Assembly: GCF_000150955.2 (NCBI RefSeq)
Contig: NC_011675.1
Span: 388,230-452,229 of the forward strand
Direction of reading: 5' to 3'
Length of the DNA: 64,000 nt
Source: Phaeodactylum tricornutum CCAP 1055/1
Lineage: Eukaryota > Bacillariophyta > Bacillariophyceae > Surirellales > Neidiaceae
Below, piece by piece: positions 23,301 to 30,777 of this stretch; position 1 is the stretch's first letter; the number at the start of each line of letters is the position of its first letter. A program made the translations under genes and the position numbers. The notes under the pieces were generated by a model. It was not told where the DNA came from and searched no databases. It saw only the letters and a list, made by a program, of their open reading frames with translations.

Positions 23301-24613
23301 TCAATCTCACGCCAATGCTTGCCACCTCCCTGCTCTTTAGACCCATCATAAACAAGGTCACTCATTACCCCGACGTCCTGGATCCATTTCATGAGGGCAT
23401 CCGGGGCATTCTGCTTGGATTGCAGAGGGTAAACGCGCGAATAGGCAGTGTTTGTGGTAAAAACCTGGGCACACTTGTACTGACGAATGGAAGTAACGGA
23501 GGAAAACATAGTGTCTGTGTAAACCTTTGTCCGAATGGTAGGGAATCGCAGATGAGACTGCCGGGTCCGGTACCGTCGAGTCAAAGGGTGCAACACAGTT
23601 CTCACGCCTTTCTGTGTTGTTACTTGCAGGGTCCGTTTGGCCGAATCTAAGCCAATATTCCATCGTCGCGACAAAACCTCAGGAGTCAACGCTGACTTTC
23701 GTTCGCTTGACGTCATACCGGAGACAACTCTTATGAAGTCGTCTGAAGCTGGGTATACGTCCGGATCAGCACGTCCGTCCAACCCGTCTCCACAGTGGTC
23801 GTCCGAAGCGACATTAACGCAAGCAATTAAGCGGTCCACCAATTTGGTCTCACAAAATTCAATTTCGGTTAGGGACCGAAATGTTTCGAGTACTCGTTGG
23901 GCAGCTGCAACAGTCCGAGTGTCACTCGGGTATGCTATGTAATGCACCTGGCCAGTGGAATTTCCCCCAGAGTCCACCAAAGATACGCGACGGTCACTTC
24001 TGACGGCCTCTTGCTCTCGATTGGCAAATTCAACCGAGCATGGCTCCCACGGCGCATCGGAGGTGAGTACAATATGCTCACACTCGTCCATTTCCTGTTG
24101 CGTGGGTTTCCGCGATTCCAAAAACAAGAATATACCGCGCAGCTGCAGCGGAATCCGTAAGTTAGAATCAGGAACATATAAGGAGTGTTGAGAGCCGGCA
24201 ACATACTGCCGAGGGGCATCGTCGACTTCAATACCGTAATCTCGCATCTGGTTTGGGGTGAGTAGTGTGTTCTTCAATCGGTCCCCAAAGTAGAGAGCCT
24301 GATTAATGATTAGAATCACCACTCGTCCATCATCTGGTACCGTGTAGGCCGTAGCGACCGTTCCAATAGGAATATTTGTCATTGCTAAGTATTCCCCCGA
24401 AAAAGGTCGAACGGTAACGGACTTTTGCGAGTCACTAATGAGGATAGTGTTAGCCCCAGCAACGCATGTGTCCGCATGGGAATCCAATTCGCATCTAGCT
24501 CCAATGTGGTGATTCGAGCCTGAATTGACATCCCCAATACTGCGTGTAGAGGTGAGGGCAACTATTTCTCTGTCCGGTGCCTTGCGTATTTCAGTCCCCA
24601 AAACGCAAGCCAC
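20363..24613 (-). CDS. CoDi pol polyprotein (PR-INT-RT-RH)
   Basis: About 1,416 codons. The aspartic protease motif (DSHADTC) lies near the N-terminus. An integrase core and C-terminal region follow, then a segment around 22120-22320 that resembles a chromodomain (LWKDGTSTWVPLKDLKESNP). Next is the reverse transcriptase with the catalytic YSDDI box, and an RNase H with the ADHAG and SSEF motifs. This order is diagnostic for Ty1/copia. The frame appears whole. Confidence 0.93.
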   Translation of the reverse strand: MACVLGTEIRKAPDREIVALTSTRSIGDVNSGSNHHIGARCELDSHADTCVAGANTILISDSQKSVTVRPFSGEYLAMTNIPIGTVATAYTVPDDGRVVILIINQALYFGDRLKNTLLTPNQMRDYGIEVDDAPRQYVAGSQHSLYVPDSNLRIPLQLRGIFLFLESRKPTQQEMDECEHIVLTSDAPWEPCSVEFANREQEAVRSDRRVSLVDSGGNSTGQVHYIAYPSDTRTVAAAQRVLETFRSLTEIEFCETKLVDRLIACVNVASDDHCGDGLDGRADPDVYPASDDFIRVVSGMTSSERKSALTPEVLSRRWNIGLDSAKRTLQVTTQKGVRTVLHPLTRRYRTRQSHLRFPTIRTKVYTDTMFSSVTSIRQYKCAQVFTTNTAYSRVYPLQSKQNAPDALMKWIQDVGVMSDLVYDGSKEQGGGKHWREIEQRHHIQRHVTEPHSQWQNRAEGEIREIKKSVRHRLQASRAPKRLWCFCTEWVSAVRRLTALSLPALNGRVATELLEGETPDISEYAQFDWYEPVWFIDPTSSFPEPKRKLGRWIGVASDVGQAMTFWILPKSCSPIARSLVARVDPDVSCTDEFKADLAMLDLSIDNKIGNNKTAEQNKEIDSSLGNLVSGPADDLFEKVANKEFYPLEEAAEKAEADDFTPESMDEYLTAEVLLPFGGELLRGVVKARKRDADGNPLGTRNSNPILDTREYEVELPDGSTNVYSANIIAENMYSQIDDEGREFLLMQEITDHKVDGNAVTKDDGFTVLKNGERKPQMTTKGWKLSVLWKDGTSTWVPLKDLKESNPLEVAEYAVANKIAEEPAFAWWVRQALRVRDRSIKKVKSKYWKRSHKYGIELPHSVGEALRINKETGTTFWRDGIAKEMKNVMPAFEFRDDDRMPVGHKEITCHMIFDIKAFSLQRKARLVAGGHTTDPPKDMTFASVVSRDSVRIAFLLAALNDLDILAADVQNAYLNAATKEKVWTRAGKEFGSNAGRPVVIVRALYGLKSSGARWRDHMAATLREADYTSSRADPDVWMRPATKPDGFKYWEYVLVYSDDILVVSHDPKRTMDFLESKNTLKNGTVAEPTTYLGAEVKKWRIEGSDDPTKIRWAMSSETYIKSAIADVETELAKIDKQLPSKASTPLKPGYRPELDQSPELDARRITYYQGLIGVLRWMCELGRIDILVDVAMMSRFLVIPREGQLQQLFHIFAYLKSHKRSTLVFDDTRPTFDAERFVQKDWSEFYPGAAEAIPPNLPEQRGRLVSTTCFVDADHAGCRLTRRSHTGVLIYVNRAPILWYSKRQNTVESSTYSSEFCAMRTAIDMIEGLRYKLRMLGVGLDGPTCVLCDNQSVVISSTAPETALKRKHNAINYHRTREAQAAGIVLIAKEPTETNISDFLTKSVPGPRLRELSGTVLW

Positions 24614-24625
24614 CGCGGCCGCATT

Positions 24626-26245
24626 TCACAATAGTTTCTGCTTCTTCGCTCCGTTTCCAGAGGGAGAAGCTTTATCCATGACAAATCCAACCGATTTTTT
24701 GTGTGCACCACGTCCAAATTGAAGACCGGCAGCATCGTCTATTGGTTGAGACTTATCATTGGCATGATCTTCTTTAATGCCTGCGGTATCCTCCCGCGAG
24801 ACACTGTCAACACTGCGTTCCTTTTCTTCGCTTGGTTTGCTCACTTGCTTCTTCTTAGAACGCATAGACTTCACTTTCTCTTGCTGCTCTTTGGTAAGAC
24901 TCTTCCATTCGCCTGGAGAATAACTACGAGCCAAAACTGGGCCCTTAATAGCGCCCGACTTGCTTCCTCCTTTTCCACCGCCACCTGATTTTCCACCACC
25001 AGATCCACCATTGGACGTCTGAACATCATTTATCTGTCGGGGCGTTGTTTCGGTCTTGATCGAAGATGAAGAAACGAACGTTTTCACAAAAAGCTGAGCC
25101 TCGTGGAAACTGTTCCGGTAGGTAGCATTAGTGCGAATAGTGTCGCGAACGTAACTCAAACTGGGATCTTTGAGTGCCTGCACCAAGTAGGTGACAAGCT
25201 GGCCATCCGGTAAAGAGGCCCCGTCAATTTCGACCAGCTCAGAGACCGCATATTGGAATTTCTGCAACAAGGTGTCAATGTTCCAATTGCGACTAGGACC
25301 GCTGTACGTTGTTGTTGACAAGATTTTGATTGCATCATCCCGACGAATAGATTCGTTGAGGGTTCCTTCTGCCTGTGCCTTCAACTTCAAAATAGCAGCG
25401 CGACCGTTCTTGCCCTTGTTGAACTCCTTAATGAAAGCCCATCCTGGGCCGGTCGTGGTAATTGCCTCTTTGAATTCATCAAAAACTCGCTTGTTGTCAA
25501 TTACAAACTTGGGACCCGATAAAATCGTCTGGGCCACCAAGTAAGCATCCATGTCGTCATAATCTTCAAGGGGGGCAGTTTCAGGCTCCTCCTGGGTACG
25601 GTAAACATACGTGAGGGGGGTCAGCGAGGGACCGCGACAGCAACTCATGTACTGGTTCCAATTCTCGAAGAAAGAACGCCATTTGGTCATGTCCTTGAGG
25701 GGAGTAGGCTTGACCGGTGTCTGGGTCTTGGCCACCTCGCGGATTTCCTTTTCCTCTTCCATGCGGTCGCGGGCAAGCTGATCAACTTCACTCGTGTAGT
25801 CCTCAGCACGAACCTCTTTTCCAAGACGTTTCAAACGTTCAGCCCAGTGGATGATAACCGAAAGAGTTGACTTAGAGTTAAAGCCAATATGGATCTCCTT
25901 CTCGTTATCAGCCGTTCCAGGGGGATAAGTGCTCTTGAAGGATTTTCCACGGTGTTGCTTGTTCATCATATCGACAAGGGAGTCAAGGTCCTTAGTGGTC
26001 AAGCGGACCAAAGAGGACATAGAGCCAAACCCTTCCGACACGAGAGCCTTGCGGGTACCAATGTTCATTCCGGTCATGGCAAGAAGATTGTCATAATGGT
26101 TAACAACAATGGGAAAGACAGGGTTTTCGTTCGCAACGTTAGGATGTTCGATAACAGGGGCGACATTGGCTTGAACAGTTCCGTCAACGACAACAGCGTT
26201 GAACGCGTCGTCAATGGTAGGGTTGTTGGGAGCAATATCAGACAT
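24626..26245 (-). CDS. CoDi gag-like capsid protein
   Basis: About 539 residues, starting at an ATG 593 bases inside the 5' LTR. The central part is helical, as in copia capsid proteins, and the C-terminal part is rich in G, K and S, which suits nucleic-acid binding; no classical CCHC zinc knuckle was seen. Pol follows directly in the same phase. Confidence 0.85.
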   Translation of the reverse strand: MSDIAPNNPTIDDAFNAVVVDGTVQANVAPVIEHPNVANENPVFPIVVNHYDNLLAMTGMNIGTRKALVSEGFGSMSSLVRLTTKDLDSLVDMMNKQHRGKSFKSTYPPGTADNEKEIHIGFNSKSTLSVIIHWAERLKRLGKEVRAEDYTSEVDQLARDRMEEEKEIREVAKTQTPVKPTPLKDMTKWRSFFENWNQYMSCCRGPSLTPLTYVYRTQEEPETAPLEDYDDMDAYLVAQTILSGPKFVIDNKRVFDEFKEAITTTGPGWAFIKEFNKGKNGRAAILKLKAQAEGTLNESIRRDDAIKILSTTTYSGPSRNWNIDTLLQKFQYAVSELVEIDGASLPDGQLVTYLVQALKDPSLSYVRDTIRTNATYRNSFHEAQLFVKTFVSSSSIKTETTPRQINDVQTSNGGSGGGKSGGGGKGGSKSGAIKGPVLARSYSPGEWKSLTKEQQEKVKSMRSKKKQVSKPSEEKERSVDSVSREDTAGIKEDHANDKSQPIDDAAGLQFGRGAHKKSVGFVMDKASPSGNGAKKQKLL

Positions 26246-26837
26246 GGTAAGATGGTGGGAAATTTTTGTATACTGGTGAATACGGTATTTCGGAAAATTG
26301 CAGCTGAATTTTCAGAAAAGTGAAAGAAAACAGTGTTTGAGATAGAATTCGTAAATGACTGACATGAAAGAATGGCGAATTCTAGGATCTTTCCGACCCT
26401 TCTTCGGGTCATTTCAACCCGAATATGCCAGATGACAGAGGGCCAAACAGTACCACCGATTCCGGTGATATGTGATAGTAGGCCCAATGACATTGAAATA
26501 TAGAGCAAACAAAAGACTTTTGAGATATGGATAACTAGATGTTGATCGCAAGTGACCATCTGATACCAATATACTTAGCTGATATCACCAAAGGATCCGA
26601 AGACCAATCGGGCCCAAAGACTTAAAAGCCGTTCGTTGGGAATGAATCGGGATCTGTTCCGTTTCGTTTCTCCCACTGTACGAATCCCACTGGTAGGTGG
26701 TTCGAAACGCACGACGCTACTGTCAAGTTCCACAGACCGGAAGAAACTCATGGCAGTCTAACGTCTGGCCAATCCACTCCTTTCGGAGCTGTGTGGGTGA
26801 GGGGCATTGTCAATGCCAAAGGGGTTGTCTGATAAAC

Positions 26838-27137
26838 TGATTTGATATCCACGTGTAGGTACATTTCTGGTCAACACAATATCCGGACTATATTGAATTA
26901 GTTCGTTGACCATTGTCCCGCATCCACGGAGACAATCAATTTGCATGTTGGTCAACCAAGCACACAAGGGGACTAGAAGTACAGCTTGCAAAGTGCTTTA
27001 TAATAAAAATAAGTGAGCACATCATCCGATGTGCCCAAGGTTTAGACTAGTTTCATGACCGAAGGATAACCCCAATGACTACGTCACAGGTCATCCTCGT
27101 ACACCCAAATCCGGGTCTGTATGGCCATACTGAATCA
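26838..27137 (-). repeat. 5' LTR of the CoDi element
   Basis: A 300-base partner of the repeat at 19884-20183, with one mismatch in total. It should contain the element's promoter. The leader between it and gag (26246-26837) has no other recognised feature. Confidence 0.95.
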
Positions 27138-27592
27138 TTTGAGGCTACTTCCGTCACAATGGAGCCGTCTCGTTCGGTTTTCCCGTATCATTTTTAGGCA
27201 TGCGTACTCTGTTTTTTTGCTCAAATCCGTACATAACTCTTTCCACTCTAGTAGCTCGACTAAAAAGACGCAAATCATCTTGGTGGAATGTTCCTAGCTA
27301 ATGAATGTAACCATGTTTTAGAGCATAAAATAGCCTACTTTCCATGTCGGGACGACAAAAAGGCGGCGTCCCTACAGCGTTCATGTATGTTCAGAGACAC
27401 AAAAAAAGAGTAAACTGCCCCATAGACGATAGGGAAGAATGACGCTCGGGATTGGGAAACTAAATCTTGCTCATTCGTCCATCATTTTTGAGGCCTCGGA
27501 CATCAATTCGTGGCAACTAAAAACCCTCTACAAGACCACGGCCACATCTTTGCTGGACAAGCTAAGGTGTATCGCAGCTTTAATACACTACG
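27138..27592. other. Promoter-bearing intergenic stretch, 455 bases
   Basis: Lies between the retrotransposon end and the plastid SDR gene. No coding frame with character was seen. Before the insertion this stretch was continuous with 19644-19883. Confidence 0.45.
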
Positions 27593-28537
27593 ATGAAGTC
27601 CAGCGCTCTCCTTTCACTGGTAATCTTGTTCGGCACTGCGAGTCTGGGGCAAGCCTTTGCTCCCGACCCTATCCAAGCACGACTTTCCTACCAATCCATA
27701 TCATCGGCTGTCACCTCATCCCGAACGGATGATATGGAGCTGGGTAGCACAGCATCTTCCCGGCGAGCCTTTTTCCAAATTTTGAGCGCCTCGTCGTTGC
27801 TAGTGAAGCCTTTGTTGTTTCCACAATCCGTTGTCGCTGCAGAATCGACCAAGATTCTCGTATTGGGTGGCACAGGCTTTGTCGGTTCGCAAGTGATGTC
27901 GACGCTTCGAGATATGGGAATCGAAACCATTGCAACGTCTCGCGACGGTCGCGATGGAACTATCGCTTTAGACTTAACCTCGGAAAATGTGCAAGACCAG
28001 ATCCAAAAGTTATCGCAAGGTTGTGCGGCTGTGATTTCCTGCGTGGGTGCAATTGGGACGGCCGACGATAAGGCCGTCAATAGCGGTACCGGGCTAGCGG
28101 CCAGTGCCGCCAAAGCGGCAGGCGTGTCACGCTTTGTCTACATTACGGTGGCGCCGGAGGTGAAAGAATTTGCTCGCGATATTGATTTTTTGAAAGGCTA
28201 CATGGAGGGAAAATCGTTTTCTCGTGAAACCGTCCTCGCAGCGTTTGACGGCAAGGCCACTCTGATTGAGCCAACTTTTATCTATGGAGGGGGTTCCTTT
28301 GAGCTCAATCCTCCTCGCGTTGCTAGCTTTTATGGACAATTCATTGAGGGCTTGCTCTCGTCGTCGCCAATCCGTACCTTGGAACGAGTCCTGTCGCCGG
28401 GAATCATCAAAATCGCTTTGGAGCCGCCCGTTCCCGTCGAAGCCGTGGCGCAAGCCGCCGTCGCGGGTGCCCTGGGAAAGACAGACTCGATCCTCGATAG
28501 CTACGACAAGATCAAATCGGCGTCACGCACTCTGTGA
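27593..28537 (+). CDS. Plastid (probably thylakoid-lumen) atypical SDR/NmrA-like NAD(P)-binding protein
   Basis: A single exon of 314 residues. Residues 1-20 form a signal peptide ending in GQ|AFAP, a textbook ASAFAP-like motif with F at 22 for import into the diatom complex plastid. A second leader follows: a twin-arginine (RR, 57-58) before a hydrophobic stretch and a VAAE cleavage-like site at about 81-84. This is the layout of a thylakoid Tat signal. The mature domain opens with LGGTGFVGSQ (91-100), the Rossmann GGxGxxG motif of atypical short-chain dehydrogenases, and has the VSRFVYITV and GGGSFELNPP regions common in this group. No YxxxK catalytic pair was recognised, as is usual for atypical SDRs. 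The substrate is unknown. It converges on the helicase-associated-domain gene (222 bases between stops). Confidence 0.85.
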   Translation: MKSSALLSLVILFGTASLGQAFAPDPIQARLSYQSISSAVTSSRTDDMELGSTASSRRAFFQILSASSLLVKPLLFPQSVVAAESTKILVLGGTGFVGSQVMSTLRDMGIETIATSRDGRDGTIALDLTSENVQDQIQKLSQGCAAVISCVGAIGTADDKAVNSGTGLAASAAKAAGVSRFVYITVAPEVKEFARDIDFLKGYMEGKSFSRETVLAAFDGKATLIEPTFIYGGGSFELNPPRVASFYGQFIEGLLSSSPIRTLERVLSPGIIKIALEPPVPVEAVAQAAVAGALGKTDSILDSYDKIKSASRTL

Positions 28538-28759
28538 GCTATTATGCGTACGTAAAGGGCTTGATGGATATCGTAACCAGGCAGCCATGTAGCGATAAGA
28601 CTACTTAAATTAGCTGCACGCCCAAGAGCAACATGCGACACACGTAAAAAAGGTTTTTCTTTTTAATACACTAACCCATTATTTCCTATCAACTTCTTTT
28701 GTCACACTTATGGTCAACGCACATGCACGCTTGCCGAAAAATAGTCTCGGTCCACTCGA

Positions 28760-29809
28760 CTATACTTCGTTTTCGTTTTTGGTGTTCGGCGGCATTGACA
28801 TGGCCGCGATGCCGTCCTGGGTATCCGTCAGAATAGTGGGAGAGGATAACATGGCCGCTTCCCCCGTCAACGGATTGCTCATATCGTCCGTGTCCATGGC
28901 GGTGCGCACCTGCCACACAAACGCCGCCTCGTTGAGTTTTTCCAAACGATACGGTGTCAAAAAGCTGTGCTGACCCTTACGCATGAGTTTGAACTGTTCG
29001 CGTTGTTTGGCAACCCACTTTCCGAGTGCCTTGTTTTCTTTGTAATGCTGGGGGACCTTGCAATCGCCGTGAATTTGCTTGTACTGGAGTAACTCGTGGT
29101 ATCGAAGTTCCCACTCGGGACGGTTGCGGACCTGCCAGGTAAAGCCGATACTTTCGAGTTTTTCGCGGCGATCCTTGGTGAGTTGTGAACTCTGTCCTTG
29201 CTTCCAGGCTTTGTGCTGTCTTCGTTGGTCCGTGACCCAGTCACCGAGTCCAGGGACTTCGCAGAGCCGGGGTACGAGTACGTGTCCGTGTTCTTCTCTA
29301 TACTGCTGGAGGAGTCCGAAGAAGCGGTTCCAGTGCTCGTCACCTCGGGAAGTGACCGGTACGTGTAGAGATTCGAGGACGAAGGCTTGTTCTTCCGTCA
29401 AGGGCGAGGTCGTTTCGTTCCCAACGTAGTGCTTGTAGTCTCGCTTGAGATTCTGCAGCCACGTGTGGAGTTCGGGGTGCGTGTCTTTAGGAACATTGTA
29501 GTTGGAGTGTTCGGCCTTGAAGGCCATGAGCTGGAAGAAGAAGTGATTGAATTCGGCGTGGGGGTACGTGTTCGTCACCACGGCCGCCTTGGAGGCGTAC
29601 TCCTTGGGAATCAAAGGCTGTGTCGCATCCGTTACCGCTACAACGGCTCTCGCCTCTGGCACGGAGACAGCGTGGGATTCGGGAATGGCCGCGGGAGGTG
29701 CCTGTCCTTCTGGATCCACCTTGGTCTTTTTGGTTCGCTTCGGAAGGGGTGCGGAGACGGAAAGGACCCTGCTCACGTCGTCTTCCTTGCGTTTGCTACT
29801 GCGCGTCAT
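28760..29809 (-). CDS. Helicase-associated (HA) domain protein, three HA repeats
   Basis: A single exon of 349 residues. After a basic S/K/R-rich N-terminus (RSSKRKEDD, PKRTKKTK, a likely nuclear signal) come three copies of the roughly 65-residue helicase-associated domain. Each starts with FxxLxxYxxxHxxxxVP and continues through the W-x-x-x-QR block to a LTxxxxxxLxxxxFxW end. Clear examples are the copies with HWNRFFGLLQQYREEHGH and WELRYHELLQYKQIHGD. No helicase core is present. HA-domain proteins are strongly expanded in diatoms and are thought to bind nucleic acid, possibly as regulators, which is family knowledge rather than something seen here. Confidence 0.85.
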   Translation of the reverse strand: MTRSSKRKEDDVSRVLSVSAPLPKRTKKTKVDPEGQAPPAAIPESHAVSVPEARAVVAVTDATQPLIPKEYASKAAVVTNTYPHAEFNHFFFQLMAFKAEHSNYNVPKDTHPELHTWLQNLKRDYKHYVGNETTSPLTEEQAFVLESLHVPVTSRGDEHWNRFFGLLQQYREEHGHVLVPRLCEVPGLGDWVTDQRRQHKAWKQGQSSQLTKDRREKLESIGFTWQVRNRPEWELRYHELLQYKQIHGDCKVPQHYKENKALGKWVAKQREQFKLMRKGQHSFLTPYRLEKLNEAAFVWQVRTAMDTDDMSNPLTGEAAMLSSPTILTDTQDGIAAMSMPPNTKNENEV

Positions 29810-30777
29810 GGTACGGGACGCAGGAGGCTACGGTGGTGGGGGGTGTGGGATACGATACGAGGTAGGATGGAAGTTCCTGCGATAAGGTTACGGCACCTTC
29901 GTAAAACTATATTTCTAACCCTGCTCTTGGTCGAACCCAAAACAAAAGAAAGAGACCCACCCAACTACGACCGGGCGGCTGTGTGTGGGAGTGCGTGTAT
30001 ATGTGTACGTGTGTGTGTGTGCGGGGTTGCGGGTTTTGGTCGCGAGGCTTGGGCTTGGCAAACACCCGAAAACCTTGATGGAGCCAAAAAGAATTTCGGA
30101 TCGCTGGTTTGGTATGCTGGATACCGTACGCTGGTCGAACCAGGACTCGTTCCCGGCGGGCGTGTGTGTGTGAGCGATGACACTTCTGTTCCTCTTTTCC
30201 TTTCATTGGTTGGTCGAATGTCTGTCTGTCGAATATCGTCCGTTGGAGCCGGCAGATGCATTCCACGAATTTTAGAGGCTCGGTCTATTACATACAGGAT
30301 TACACCAACTGGCAAGGAAAGAGATTCTTTGGATGATTCGTACACATGTCCATACAGACCGCAGGCCTTTTTACAATTTAAATACGATGTCGTCGATATA
30401 TGTCTGATTGCCTCGTGACTCGCCAGTCCTGGATACCGTCGGTCCCCAATCGCGTGTGTCGTTGACAGCCTCCGTTCGTGACGCGCTCGGGCTTGTCGTG
30501 TTGACACTCGTGTAGATATCGGAAGCCTTTTTGGAGGGCCGTTTCGGCCGACCGTAGCCATCCTCCTCTTCCTCCATCAACCATACAATCGTAGTCTGGT
30601 GTGTGTGTGTGTGTGCGTCGTTTGTTTGTTTCTTTGTTTAATTATTTTTTTTTTTGTTTGTGAGTTGGTTGTCTTTTGGATCGCCAACCATTTCTCGATC
30701 TCCAAAGCGAGTTTCCTTTTGTCGTTCGATTCTGGACCAGTTCTTCGCAAAAGGCACTCCCTAGTCCAAAGAGAAAG
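29810..30777. other. Divergent intergenic region, 968 bases
   Basis: Separates the HA-domain gene (minus) from the trifunctional-protein gene (plus). It contains GT-rich simple sequence near 29990-30025 and 30599-30615 and T-rich tracts near 30640-30660. A 69-codon minus-strand frame (30371-30580) begins MMEEEEDGYG but lacks further support. Both promoters must lie here. Confidence 0.5.
30599..30615 (+). repeat. (GT)n microsatellite
   Basis: About 8.5 GT units directly upstream of the trifunctional-protein gene, followed by T-rich sequence. Confidence 0.85.

Larger units (their letters stand above)
19884..27137 (-). mobile_element. CoDi-type Ty1/copia LTR retrotransposon, apparently whole
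   Basis: A 7,254-base element on the minus strand with two 300-base LTRs (19884-20183 and 26838-27137), each TG...CA, differing at only one position, so the insertion is recent. TTTG flanks both ends, which fits a short target duplication (4 bases here; 5 is usual). A purine-rich tract (GAGGGGAC) abuts the 3' LTR, and a TATCAGA-containing stretch just inside the 5' LTR resembles the initiator-Met-tRNA primer site of copia elements. A gag-like frame and a pol frame follow one another in the same reading phase. The order protease, integrase, reverse transcriptase, RNase H is that of Ty1/copia, and the sequence style matches the diatom CoDi group. It sits between host genes, not in one. The subgroup within CoDi is not assigned. 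Confidence 0.93.

Noticed and set aside
29387-30418. 343-codon plus-strand frame
   Set aside because: Mostly antisense to the HA-domain gene and then low-complexity GT-rich sequence; no motif and no sensible start.
30371-30580. 69-codon minus-strand frame starting MMEEEEDGYG
   Set aside because: Plausible-looking composition but no family match, no partner exon and close to simple repeats.
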